A stretch of 64,000 nucleotides of DNA from Nitrospira sp. (GTDB taxonomy: Bacteria > Nitrospirota > Nitrospiria > Nitrospirales > Nitrospiraceae): positions 1,364,001 to 1,428,000 of the forward strand of contig CP126123.1 in NCBI GenBank assembly GCA_030123605.1, given 5' to 3'. This document shows positions 54,221 to 63,544 of the stretch, in pieces (position 1 is the stretch's first letter; each line of letters starts with the position of its first letter). The notes beneath the pieces are model-generated. The model ran no database searches, had not been told where the DNA came from, and was given only the letters and a program-made list of their open reading frames with translations. A program made the position numbers and the translations under genes.

Positions 54221-55504
54221 ATGACACTCCACGAACACAGTCGGCACACCTCTATCCTTCCAGGTTCTGTGGATCTCATCAGAATAATCGGTGACTTCGC
54301 CGAGAGGATGGGACAGGCGACGGATCTCACGCGCCTCGGTGACTGTATTCTGGCTGCCATCTCGCAACCCATTCACCTCCCCTCGGCGGCCATCTGGATA
54401 CGAGAGTCCGACCCCCTGCAGTACCGTCTGCTGACATCCATGGGATCACAGGCGCCTTCGGTATTACCCTCCGTATTGCCCGGCGATCATCCCCTCGTTA
54501 CAAGCCTTTCGAAGACGATGCACATGCTCCGATACGACCAGCAACCTTCCTCCACGACCGACGCGGCCATGGCTACGGCGCGTGCAGCAGTCTGCTTTCC
54601 GCTTCAAAACCACACCGGCTTGCTCGGTCTGTGTACCTTCGGCCCGATCGACAAGGACGTTCGTTGGGACGAAGAAGCGTTGGTGGTCGTCGAGACGATC
54701 GCACGTATCGCCTGCAATGCCTTGACCCATCACATGACTCAGGACGATCTGCGCCGGGCCGCCACGTTGATGAGACGGACCGATCGCCTGCGCTCGCTGG
54801 AAATCATGGCGGGCGGATTTGCCCATGAAATCCGTAACCCGCTCACCTCGATCAAGACCTTTGTGCAGTTGGCTCCGCAACGCCAGCACGATCCGGTGTT
54901 CATCGAGGAATTCAGCCGCCATGCCATCGAAGATGTCCATCGCATCGAAGGCTTGCTCCACGAGATCCTCGACTATGCCGGCTACATGGCTCCGCAACCG
55001 ACCGACGTGGACCTCAACGAACTCGTCGCGTCCTCCCTGTGTTTCGTGTCGGCCACGGCGTCGCAGCGCGGGATCCGCCTGCGGACAGTCCTGGCACCAC
55101 GGTTGCCCCTCCTCTCGCTCGATCGTCAACAGATCAAGCAGGTTCTCCTGAACCTCTTGCTGAACGCGCTGGAGGCCATGCCGGACGGCGAAGGGAGTAT
55201 TTGTGTGCGGACGCGCGTGATCCCGCGTGGCGGCGGCACGACGTGGGTACAGATGCAGGTCGAGGACCAGGGATGCGGCATTGCGCCGGATCACTTGGAC
55301 CATATCTTCGATCCGTTTTTTACGACGAAGCATTCCAACAGCGCTGGCAACGGCTCGGGCCTGGGCCTGACGACCGCCCACCAGATCGTCCGCGAACATG
55401 GAGGCGAGCTGTCGGTCGAAAGTCGAGTCGGTGCCGGAGCCACGTTTTCCGTGAATCTTCCCGTACCGGATGAGCGAACCACAGCCTCAGCAGCATTGGA
55501 GTAA
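54221..55504 (+). CDS. Cytoplasmic GAF-type sensor histidine kinase (NtrB-like)
   Basis: A 427-residue soluble kinase. A GAF-like sensor spans about 20-170. HisKA has MAGGFAHEIRNPLTSI (His202). The ATPase has QVLLNLLLNALEAM, VEDQGCGI, FDPFFTTK and GSGLGLTTAHQIV. No TM segments. Its stop is one base before the sigma54 activator, so the two form a pair. The signal is unknown; GAF often binds small molecules. Confidence 0.9.
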   Translation: MTLHEHSRHTSILPGSVDLIRIIGDFAERMGQATDLTRLGDCILAAISQPIHLPSAAIWIRESDPLQYRLLTSMGSQAPSVLPSVLPGDHPLVTSLSKTMHMLRYDQQPSSTTDAAMATARAAVCFPLQNHTGLLGLCTFGPIDKDVRWDEEALVVVETIARIACNALTHHMTQDDLRRAATLMRRTDRLRSLEIMAGGFAHEIRNPLTSIKTFVQLAPQRQHDPVFIEEFSRHAIEDVHRIEGLLHEILDYAGYMAPQPTDVDLNELVASSLCFVSATASQRGIRLRTVLAPRLPLLSLDRQQIKQVLLNLLLNALEAMPDGEGSICVRTRVIPRGGGTTWVQMQVEDQGCGIAPDHLDHIFDPFFTTKHSNSAGNGSGLGLTTAHQIVREHGGELSVESRVGAGATFSVNLPVPDERTTASAALE

Positions 55505-55505
55505 C

Positions 55506-56918
55506 ATGAAAAAACGGGTACTGCTCGTCGATGACGAACCGCGGGTTCGCGCATCGTTGAAGACGGTGTTGGAACCGACGTACGAAGTTCTTGAAGCGGT
55601 CGACGCCGCAGAGGGGCTTCAGATTTTTAAGCGTGAATCCCCCAACCTGGTCCTCCTGGACGTAATCCTACCGGGGACGGACGGCCTGACGACGCTTCAA
55701 ACGATGCGCAGCGAAGATCGCACCGTACCGGTCATCATGCTGACCGGCACCAAATCGGTCAAGACGGCCGTGGACGCCATGAAGTCTGGCGCAGCCGACT
55801 ATCTGTCCAAGCCGTTCGACGTGGAGGAACTACGGATCGTCATCGACCGCACGCTGAGCAAACAAGAATTGGAGCAGGAAGTCCGGCAGCTGCGAGCCCA
55901 GGTGGTGCAGCGGTATGCCTTTCACAACCTGATCGGAAAAAGCCCGTCCATGCAGGAAATCTACGCCAAGATCGAGCAGGTGGCCGACAGCCGCACCACC
56001 GTCCTGGTCACCGGCGAGAGCGGAACCGGAAAAGAACTCGTCGCCAAGGCCATCCACTATAACAGTGCGCGGCGAGAACGCCCGTTCGTGGCGCTCAATT
56101 GCGCCGCGTTGCCGGAGACGCTCATCGAGAGCGAGCTGTTCGGGCACGAAAAAGGTTCCTTCACCGATGCAACGGCCCGACGGGTGGGGCAATTCGAACT
56201 CGCCCACAGCGGGACACTCTTCCTGGACGAAATCGGCGACCTCACTCCGGCGACGCAGGCCAAGCTGTTACGCGTGTTACAGGAACGCGAGTTCATCCGG
56301 GTCGGAGGGGTACAACCCATCAAAGTCGACGTACGGATCGTCGCCGCCACCAACAAAAATCTCGATGAACTGGTTCGGAAAGGCCTTTTCCGAGAGGACC
56401 TCTATTACCGCATCAACGTCATCGCCCTGTACCTGCCTCCCTTGCGGGAGCGGGGCGAAGACATCGCTCTCCTTGCCAAACACTTTCTCGCCAAGCGGAT
56501 CGAAGAGGAGAAACGCCCTCCTCAAGAATTCACCAAGGAATCGTTGGAATTGATCTCACGTTATCCCTGGCCCGGCAACGTGCGCGAGATGGAAAACATC
56601 ATCGAGCAGGCCTTCATTTGGTCGAAGGGCTCCGACGTGATCACTCCTGAGCATTTACCGACGATCCTCCGGACCGACACCAGGTCGACCTCCCTGCGGG
56701 ACGATACGCTGGCAGGACGGCTCTCCCTGGAAAAAGCCGTGATGGAATTCGAACGCGACATCATTTTGGACGCACTCAAGCGCACCAATTACGTCCAAAC
56801 TCACGCGGCGACGATGTTGGGGATCAGCCGGCGCATGCTGAAATATCGCATGGATACCTTGGGGATCAGCAGACCCGATCACGAGCCGAATCCTGATCCT
56901 TCACTGACTCAGGAATGA
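55506..56918 (+). CDS. NtrC-family sigma54 activator with GSFTDA loop
   Basis: A 470-residue regulator with GGAG before ATG 55506. Receiver with Asp52 (LVLLDVILPG), AAA+ Walker A GESGTGKE, Walker B TLFLDEIG and C-terminal Fis-type HTH (TNYVQTHAATMLGISRR). The sigma54-contact loop near residue 217 reads GSFTDA instead of GAFTGA; the critical Thr is kept. Partner of the kinase at 54221. Confidence 0.9.
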   Translation: MKKRVLLVDDEPRVRASLKTVLEPTYEVLEAVDAAEGLQIFKRESPNLVLLDVILPGTDGLTTLQTMRSEDRTVPVIMLTGTKSVKTAVDAMKSGAADYLSKPFDVEELRIVIDRTLSKQELEQEVRQLRAQVVQRYAFHNLIGKSPSMQEIYAKIEQVADSRTTVLVTGESGTGKELVAKAIHYNSARRERPFVALNCAALPETLIESELFGHEKGSFTDATARRVGQFELAHSGTLFLDEIGDLTPATQAKLLRVLQEREFIRVGGVQPIKVDVRIVAATNKNLDELVRKGLFREDLYYRINVIALYLPPLRERGEDIALLAKHFLAKRIEEEKRPPQEFTKESLELISRYPWPGNVREMENIIEQAFIWSKGSDVITPEHLPTILRTDTRSTSLRDDTLAGRLSLEKAVMEFERDIILDALKRTNYVQTHAATMLGISRRMLKYRMDTLGISRPDHEPNPDPSLTQE

Positions 56919-57129
56919 CACAGGGTGACACAAGGTTGTTCTACACACTGTCTCATTTCCTCAACGGTCTGTTCCTTTCGGCGAACGGTCGGTCGTTGCG
57001 TCACAAATAACTAGTGGCCTGAACGATCCAGACCTGCTATATATTGGCCGAATAGGAGAAGAGAATGAACGGTACAGGTCTTGCGTTTCATTTTCCTTGA
57101 AGCGCACAGTGCATTGAGGAGCATCCCGT

Positions 57130-58284
57130 ATGGGTACCCATACGTCCGATGAACACACGGTCCATAAGCCGTCGGTTCTAGTCGTCGATGATGAAACAGG
57201 TCCTAGGGACGCGCTCAAGGTCATTCTCCGTCCCTTTTTCACGATCCATTCCGCCGACAACGCCAAATCCGCCCTGCAAGTGTTGAAAGATCGGCACATC
57301 GATCTCATCACCCTCGATCAAAAGTTGCCCGATCGCCAGGGCCTCGACCTGCTCCAGGATATCAAGCAGGACCACGCAGACATCGAAGTCATCATCATCA
57401 CCGGCTATGGAAGTTTGAAGTCCGCGATGGAGGGGATCAGACACGGTGCGGCAGGATACCTACTCAAACCCTTCAACGTCACCGAACTCCTCACCTTGAT
57501 CAACCAGACGCTGGAAAAGAAACAGCGCTTGGATTACTTGCGATCGTTCTTGAAGACATCGACGGCTCTATGGGGGACGGAGCAGGAGGTGACCCAAGCC
57601 TGGAAGGACGTACGGTCCAATTATTTCGCCATCGGCAAATCTTCTGCCGATACGACAGCCGGCACGGGCGACGTCGCAGCCTTGATCCCTTTGCTCTCCG
57701 ATCTGCTCGAAGCCAAGGATCGTCAACTCTTGAATCACAGCAGTCGGGTCAGTTTCTATGCCTCACTCCTCGCCAACCAGTTGCACCTGCCCATCACGGA
57801 ACAGAAAGCGCTGGCGTTGGGAGCGTTCCTCCACGACATCGGCAAGATCAGCCTGTCCGACTACAAGTATTCAGCGGATGATGACGATGACTGCGAGCGG
57901 AACAGCGCCCGCATCAAAGACCATTCCGAGGCCGGCGCCCGCATGCTGCTGCCGCTGGGTTTTCCGGCAGAGGTGGGACAAATCGTCGCGTACCATCACG
58001 AACGATTCGACGGGATCCGCAATCCTCAGGGGTTACGGGGAGAAGGGATCCCCCTCTTGGCACGCATCGTCGCCATTGCGCAAGCGTTCGATAACCTGAC
58101 AGTCGATATTCCAGGACACCAACCGCTCTCCATCGACGAGGCGATTCGGCAAATTACCCTGCAAGCCCATACCGCCTTCGACCCGACGCTGACGTCGCTG
58201 TTCGCCCGCGTCGTGCAGGAATGTAGATCCTCCCTTCCCGCTCTGGCGATTGCGACCACTCCGAGGACGACGACAGACCCCTAG
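57130..58284 (+). CDS. Response regulator with HD-GYP-like output, degenerate
   Basis: A 384-residue protein, GAGGAG upstream. The receiver (1-130, Asp63) includes ITLDQKLPD, IIITGYGS and LLKPF. An HD domain (about 190-350) has HSSRVSFYASLLA, LHDIGKI and AYHHERFDG. The phosphodiesterase motif HHExxDGxGYP reads HHERFDGIRNP here and the later IADxFDA reads IAQAFDN. So the HD metal site is kept but the GYP and a metal-ligand Asp are changed. It may hydrolyse another substrate or only bind. Its stop overlaps recN's stop. Confidence 0.85.
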   Translation: MGTHTSDEHTVHKPSVLVVDDETGPRDALKVILRPFFTIHSADNAKSALQVLKDRHIDLITLDQKLPDRQGLDLLQDIKQDHADIEVIIITGYGSLKSAMEGIRHGAAGYLLKPFNVTELLTLINQTLEKKQRLDYLRSFLKTSTALWGTEQEVTQAWKDVRSNYFAIGKSSADTTAGTGDVAALIPLLSDLLEAKDRQLLNHSSRVSFYASLLANQLHLPITEQKALALGAFLHDIGKISLSDYKYSADDDDDCERNSARIKDHSEAGARMLLPLGFPAEVGQIVAYHHERFDGIRNPQGLRGEGIPLLARIVAIAQAFDNLTVDIPGHQPLSIDEAIRQITLQAHTAFDPTLTSLFARVVQECRSSLPALAIATTPRTTTDP

Positions 58285-59975
58285 TCCGGCTCGGATCGCT
58301 TACCCTTCACACCGCCGATCATTTCTGCCGCCGCCGCGCGCGCACCCCTCGTCACCGTCACTCCGGCCAGCATCCGTGCAATTTCCTCTTCCCGTTCGCT
58401 CTGCGTCAGCATCCGAACCTGCGTGACGGTCCGCTTCTGCCGAACCTGTTTCTCCACCAGATAGTGCGCATGCGCCTGCGAGCCGACCTGAGGCAGATGT
58501 GTCACACAAAAGACCTGGTGATGGCGACCAAGATCCCGAAGCCGCATGCCCATCACCTCGGCCACCGCGCCACCCACACCGGCATCCACTTCATCGAAAA
58601 TCAAGACAGGAACATGATCGCTCTCGGCCAGAATTGTTTTCAGCGCCAACATCACCCGAGACAGTTCCCCCCCGGATGCCACCCGTGCGAGCGGCTTGAG
58701 CGGTTCACCGGGATTAGCGGAAAACATGAATTCCACGGTATCCTGCCCCGTCGGGCCATAGGCGGTCTCATTGGACGACGAGACCGCCACCGTGAAACCC
58801 GTACGGTCCATGCGCAGCGCGCCCAATTCCTTCGTCACCTGAAGCGCGAGTTTTTTCGCGGCCTCGGCCCGCTTGCGAGACAGACGTTCGGCCAGTTCAC
58901 ACATGCGGCCTGCACCTTCCTCGACGGCACCGGCCAACGCGTGCAACTGAGTTTCCGCCCTGTCCAACTGGGCCAATTGGGTACGCAGGGATTCCTGCAG
59001 GGCCAGCATCGCATCCAACGATCCGCCGTACTTCTTCGTCAGCCGATGCAGACGATCCAGCCGCTGCTCGATCTCCGTCAACCGCACAGGATCGGCTTCC
59101 ACCCGGTCGCGGTAACGTCGAACCTGATCGGCCAAGTCCCGCAACGAAACAGCCGCCTCATCCAAAGGCCGCGACCATTCGGCCGTCGTGGCATCGACCG
59201 CTTCTATTTTCGACAGCACCTTCCGCGCGGAGGCCAACTGGCTGAGGACACCCTGGTCGCCTGCATAGAGCAATTCATGGAGGTGATCGGACAGGTCTCC
59301 GAGTTGTTGGCTGTGCATGAGGCGTGGACGTTCTTGGTCGAGCCGTACATCTTCTCCCGCTTCGACCCCGGCATCGGAGATTTCCTGAAATTGAAAACGC
59401 AACAACTCTTCCCGTTCCCGTCGCTGTGCGATCTGCTCAGTCACTGCCTGCAACTCCGCCACCCGTTCACGCCACGTCTGAAAGGTGGCTTGGTACTCTC
59501 GGCGAAGGGAATCCAGGCGGCCGAATGCATCCAATGCCTCCAACTGAGCGGGTTGTGACAGCAGCGACTGTTGATCATGTTGCCCATGCACGTCGACCAA
59601 CGCCCCTCCCAATTCCTCCAGAAGATGAACGGGGCAGAGGTTGCCGTTGAGATAGGTCCGGTTTCGCCCCGTACGGGTGATGACTCGGCGAATGAGGATG
59701 TCCCTGTCGCCGGAACGGGCAAACCCCTTCGCCTGCAGCAGCTGAAGAATCGGATGGTCCTGCGTCAGGACGAACGCCGCTTCAAGATCGGCTTCCTCAG
59801 CCTGGGCTCGGATATGATCGGTAGAGGCGCGGCCCCCGACCAACAGGGTCACCGCATCAATGAGGAGAGATTTGCCGGCTCCGGTTTCACCGGTGAATAC
59901 GATGAAACCGGAATCGAACCGAATGGTCAGCTGCTCGATCACGCCGAAGTTCGAGATGCGCAGCTCGGTCAGCAT
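58281..59975 (-). CDS. recN: DNA repair protein RecN
   Basis: A 564-residue SMC-like ATPase of normal length. MLTELRISNFGVIEQLTIRF begins it, Walker A is GETGAGKSLLIDAV, and then a long coiled coil. SGGELSRVMLAL is the signature and VLIFDEVDAGVGG Walker B. It acts in double-strand-break repair. Downstream of trxA in a minus-strand operon. Confidence 0.96.
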   Translation of the reverse strand: MLTELRISNFGVIEQLTIRFDSGFIVFTGETGAGKSLLIDAVTLLVGGRASTDHIRAQAEEADLEAAFVLTQDHPILQLLQAKGFARSGDRDILIRRVITRTGRNRTYLNGNLCPVHLLEELGGALVDVHGQHDQQSLLSQPAQLEALDAFGRLDSLRREYQATFQTWRERVAELQAVTEQIAQRREREELLRFQFQEISDAGVEAGEDVRLDQERPRLMHSQQLGDLSDHLHELLYAGDQGVLSQLASARKVLSKIEAVDATTAEWSRPLDEAAVSLRDLADQVRRYRDRVEADPVRLTEIEQRLDRLHRLTKKYGGSLDAMLALQESLRTQLAQLDRAETQLHALAGAVEEGAGRMCELAERLSRKRAEAAKKLALQVTKELGALRMDRTGFTVAVSSSNETAYGPTGQDTVEFMFSANPGEPLKPLARVASGGELSRVMLALKTILAESDHVPVLIFDEVDAGVGGAVAEVMGMRLRDLGRHHQVFCVTHLPQVGSQAHAHYLVEKQVRQKRTVTQVRMLTQSEREEEIARMLAGVTVTRGARAAAAEMIGGVKGKRSEPD

Positions 59976-59993
59976 GCCGCTGAACGTCAGGCG

Positions 59994-60341
59994 CTAGGCA
60001 GCGCCGGAATTTTGCGTCAGGAGTGAATCGATGATTTCTTTGAACTGGCGCTTCGGCCGCGCGCCCACCAACCGCTCGACCGCCTGCCCGTTCTTGAAAA
60101 ATAAAATGGTCGGAATACTCATCACCTGGTAACGGCCCGCGATTTCAGGATTCTCGTCCGTATTGAGCTTGCGGACCTTGATCTTGCCCGCATATTCCTT
60201 CGCCAATTCATCGACGATCGGGGCGACCATCTGACAGGGTCCGCACCAGACCGCCCAAAAATCCACCATCACGAGGTCGGATGATTTCATGACATCATCG
60301 TCCCACGTCGTATCGGTCACTTTCAACGCATCACCTGCCAC
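59994..60341 (-). CDS. trxA: Thioredoxin
   Basis: A 115-residue thioredoxin: VDFWAVWCGPCQMVAPIVDE holds the WCGPC active site and VMSIPTILFFKNGQ the cis-Pro loop. I start at GTG 60341 because AAGGAGG lies 6 bases upstream; a further GTG at 60359 is possible. It reduces protein disulfides. Confidence 0.95.
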   Translation of the reverse strand: MAGDALKVTDTTWDDDVMKSSDLVMVDFWAVWCGPCQMVAPIVDELAKEYAGKIKVRKLNTDENPEIAGRYQVMSIPTILFFKNGQAVERLVGARPKRQFKEIIDSLLTQNSGAA

Positions 60342-60452
60342 AGTACCCCTCCTTCTCACGCTTCCGAAGCACGCTCGTTCTCACGATCCCTGCCCCGAAT
60401 CCTCATCAAGACAATCGTCTCATCCTATAACAGGATTTTGCGGAGAGTCAAA

Positions 60453-61052
60453 TCACGGGCCCTCCCATCGCCACTCCGGTGGAACACCCGACCACCAGTC
60501 GGTCGGCCGCGCCTGCCGCCAGGCCGCCTGCTCCTGCCACAGTCGGTTCACCGAGGCTTCATCCAATCGTGCCGCCATGGCGGCAGTGACATCCGCCTGC
60601 CGCTGCACCGCCTGCTGGATGAGTTCCTTGGCGATACGCGCCAGCACATCCGGCGGATCGACCAGATCCTCCGGTCGGCCGGTCGCCAAATTCAAATAGA
60701 GCTGCTCCACCCGCACCCATTGATCCGCGACAGCCAGGTGTTCCAGATACCCGTTGAGCGCATGGTACACATAGGTGAGGTAGACATAACTCTGGGCGGA
60801 GGGGGAGGCCTGTACTTCCGCCTGACAAGCCTCCACCGCACGCCGATAGTCGCCTGCCTTCAGAAACACCTTGGCGCGTTGAAGGGACGACAGTCGTTCC
60901 GTCGCCTCCAGATTGAACGGAAAGGTGGACTGTACCGCGACGCTCAACAGGAATCCCGCGATCATAACGAACCGCCGCCAATCGATGTCGAGAGGCCCTG
61001 CTCCGGCTCGCTCCGGCACCACAGCACTGGTTGCCCGCGATCCCTGGTCCAT
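60453..61052 (-). CDS. TPR-like protein, unknown function
   Basis: A 199-residue protein whose start overlaps the lptD stop by one base (TGATGG). An N-terminal hydrophobic stretch (FVMIAGFLLSVAVQSTFPF) at about 29-47 may be a signal or anchor. Helical repeats follow: AKVFLKAGDYRRAVEACQAE, YVYLTYVYHALNGYLEHLAV. The tail is Trp-rich (WWSGVPPEWRWEGP). Translational coupling to lptD suggests an envelope role, but this is inference. Confidence 0.72.
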   Translation of the reverse strand: MDQGSRATSAVVPERAGAGPLDIDWRRFVMIAGFLLSVAVQSTFPFNLEATERLSSLQRAKVFLKAGDYRRAVEACQAEVQASPSAQSYVYLTYVYHALNGYLEHLAVADQWVRVEQLYLNLATGRPEDLVDPPDVLARIAKELIQQAVQRQADVTAAMAARLDEASVNRLWQEQAAWRQARPTDWWSGVPPEWRWEGP

Positions 61053-63544
61053 CAGTACCGTCCCATGGGCATCGACTGCGGGGGCAAGGGATTCTGGGAA
61101 TAGCCGTAGGGCCCGCCAGGCGCAGCCCAGGGCAGACCGCGATCCCCGACCAACAACGGGCCCAGAATCGTCCGCGCCACAATCGTGCCGAAATTCTCCG
61201 TCCATCCGATTCCCGTCATGCTGAACATGAAGGAGTAACTTTGGCGATCGGGAAATTGTAAATAATACAGCCCGAGCGACCAGCACTTGCAGGGATTTTG
61301 ATAGAGCGCCACCAGGTCATATTCAGGACTGCGGCCGCCTTTGATATCGTAATAGCCTTTCGCCCCGACAGTCCAGCCCCAAGGCGTTCGAAATCCTCCT
61401 CCGGCCGTGACGAACTGGATTTCGTTCGTGGGAGCATAGACCTCGTTGAAGGAAATCGGGTTCCAAATGTCACCGCGCCGAACCCGGTTGCCGTCCCGGG
61501 TGAATCGTTGCCCCACCTCGACGTACCAATAGTTGGATTGCTGCACCCGGAGATCCGTATTCCACTGACTGAACGTGCCGCGATAGGGATCCAGGAACGC
61601 GTCCACCGTCAGGTACGAATTCGTCGGAGGCAGGATTTGCCCGCTGGTCACGTTCTGCCCGAGCGTATTATCGAGGGTCGGAGGCCGAAAGAATTCCGGC
61701 GCGGTGTTGCCGATCACCGCACGCATCCAGAGGTCCGACAGTTTCCGACCCTGGACCTCCACCGTCGCAGGCTGCAACGGCTGCGTCAGGGACCCCAGAA
61801 AGGGCAACACGCCGGGAGTAAAGTCCCTGGCGCGCGTCTGGACCGCGCCCACATGGTAACTCTGCGCCAACGTCAGATCCAGCCAATTGAACGTCTTTCC
61901 GTTGAGCTGCTGTTCCAGTAATTTCGTCCGAAGCGAATAGGTCAAGAGGTTTTTCTTCGGGATGTCGTCGATCTGATCGATTTGCGCGATCTTGGATTGG
62001 TCGCTGCCAGGTACGTATTCGTACAGCACGCTCGGCTCGATCGTGTGCAGGAAGGTTCCCCCCTCGCTCCCGGCGAAGCGGCGGCTCAGTCTGGAAGTGG
62101 CGTCGATCGCGCCCCAGAACGTCTCGCGATGGAGAGGACTGGCCTCTTGCGCCCCACGGGTGTAATAGACCTCCCTGAATTTGAAATGCGGCGTCAGTCC
62201 GACCACGTGCCCGATGTCGATCACGCCGGTGGTGATCCCCGGCATCAAATCCATCCGGTTCACCGCAAACCCCTGTTCGCGATAGAAGTTCACGAAGTTA
62301 CTGTCGAAGTTCAGGAGAAACGGGGTCCCGAAGGGCGAGGTATTCGGCAACACGTATCCGACCTCCGGCAGGCGCTGAAACGTGTCGGGGCCGCCGAAGT
62401 TGAGCGGTTGGAGATATTGACCGAGAAAATAGGCGCTGCCGTACGGTAACCGTTGCGTCGCCAGCAAACTGGACTCGCCGCTCGGCGAGGCCCGTTGCGC
62501 TCCCGAATTGCTGAGCTGTTGGAGATATTGCCGGTCCGACACGAAAGCCGCCTGCCCTCGCAACAGAAGCGTCTCCGTCACCTGCTGGACATGCTGCCCG
62601 CTGATCACGCCCCGCAGACGCCGCGCATCCTGACTGGTTTGATCCACTCCCGCCACATTCGGCAGCTGGGTCTGTTGCAGGAAACTTGCGAACCACTGCC
62701 CGCGCGATCTCCTGTCCAGGTAATAGCGATAGAGCAGGTCGCTCCCGTACCCGAGCTTCGAATAGTAGGAAGGCGAGATCGTCAGGTCCTGGCTGGGGTT
62801 GATCGCCCAAAAATACCCCTGCTGATAATGCAGGCCGAACCGGTTGTCGTAGCCGGGCGTGGGGATCAGGAATCCGCTGCTGCGCGTGGTGAGCGGATAG
62901 GTCAAGGTCGGCACCGGAATGACCGGTTTGTCGAGCACGCAGAGCCATCCCCGCTTCATGCCGACGCTCTCGGCCGTGTTCACATCGAGGTCGTCGAACT
63001 TGAACCGCCAAGCCGGCAGTTCGCCGTCTTTGGCATCGCAGTTGGTGAAGGTGCCTTCCTTGAGGCGGTAATGGTCTTCGGACAACCGCCTGATGATCCG
63101 CCCCGTGAAAAACGAGTTGCTGTGCCGGAGGTACATCGACCCGTGGGTGACGACGCCGGCCTCCGTATTCACATTCAATTCCAGCCGTTCCGACGTGAGG
63201 TCGGAATTCGGATCGGTGAGATGCACATGGCCCGTCGCTACGAGCGTGCCGGGCAAGGTGTTGATCGTGACGTGATCGGCTGTCAGTCGAAACGGCCCCT
63301 GCGTGACCACCACCGACCCATCCGCTTCATACACATCCTGCTCTTGCAGGTGGTCGATACGCTCGGCAGTGACATTCAGGGGCTGGTTCGTCGGCGAGGG
63401 CGTGGTCACCGTCGATTGCGCCCAGGAAGATTCGCGCGTGAGAAACAGGCAGAGGAACAGGCACAGAAAGAGGGCCGATGCCGAGCGACCGATCACCCGC
63501 CGCAGTCCGGAAGCCGAGTCGCGGTCTGGCCCCATCTCAGCCAC
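61052..63544 (-). CDS. lptD: LPS-assembly outer membrane protein LptD
   Basis: An 830-residue protein with a signal peptide (FLCLFLCLFLTRESSWAQ). The N-terminal OstA/jellyroll part is TAERIDHLQEQDVYEADGSV and VTINTLPGTLVATGHVHL. Then FTNCDAKDG and the long barrel, for example LTYPLTTRSSGFLIPTPGYD. It inserts LPS into the outer membrane, so the organism makes LPS or a similar lipid. Its start overlaps the folC stop. Confidence 0.93.
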   Translation of the reverse strand: MAEMGPDRDSASGLRRVIGRSASALFLCLFLCLFLTRESSWAQSTVTTPSPTNQPLNVTAERIDHLQEQDVYEADGSVVVTQGPFRLTADHVTINTLPGTLVATGHVHLTDPNSDLTSERLELNVNTEAGVVTHGSMYLRHSNSFFTGRIIRRLSEDHYRLKEGTFTNCDAKDGELPAWRFKFDDLDVNTAESVGMKRGWLCVLDKPVIPVPTLTYPLTTRSSGFLIPTPGYDNRFGLHYQQGYFWAINPSQDLTISPSYYSKLGYGSDLLYRYYLDRRSRGQWFASFLQQTQLPNVAGVDQTSQDARRLRGVISGQHVQQVTETLLLRGQAAFVSDRQYLQQLSNSGAQRASPSGESSLLATQRLPYGSAYFLGQYLQPLNFGGPDTFQRLPEVGYVLPNTSPFGTPFLLNFDSNFVNFYREQGFAVNRMDLMPGITTGVIDIGHVVGLTPHFKFREVYYTRGAQEASPLHRETFWGAIDATSRLSRRFAGSEGGTFLHTIEPSVLYEYVPGSDQSKIAQIDQIDDIPKKNLLTYSLRTKLLEQQLNGKTFNWLDLTLAQSYHVGAVQTRARDFTPGVLPFLGSLTQPLQPATVEVQGRKLSDLWMRAVIGNTAPEFFRPPTLDNTLGQNVTSGQILPPTNSYLTVDAFLDPYRGTFSQWNTDLRVQQSNYWYVEVGQRFTRDGNRVRRGDIWNPISFNEVYAPTNEIQFVTAGGGFRTPWGWTVGAKGYYDIKGGRSPEYDLVALYQNPCKCWSLGLYYLQFPDRQSYSFMFSMTGIGWTENFGTIVARTILGPLLVGDRGLPWAAPGGPYGYSQNPLPPQSMPMGRY

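Noticed and set aside
54464-55399. A 311-codon minus-strand frame inside the GAF kinase
   Set aside because: Shadow of a kinase with intact H, N and G boxes; the opposite frame has no motifs and no ribosome site.
58464-59558. A 364-codon plus-strand frame antisense to recN
   Set aside because: RecN is full length with both Walker motifs; the plus-strand product is a composition artefact.
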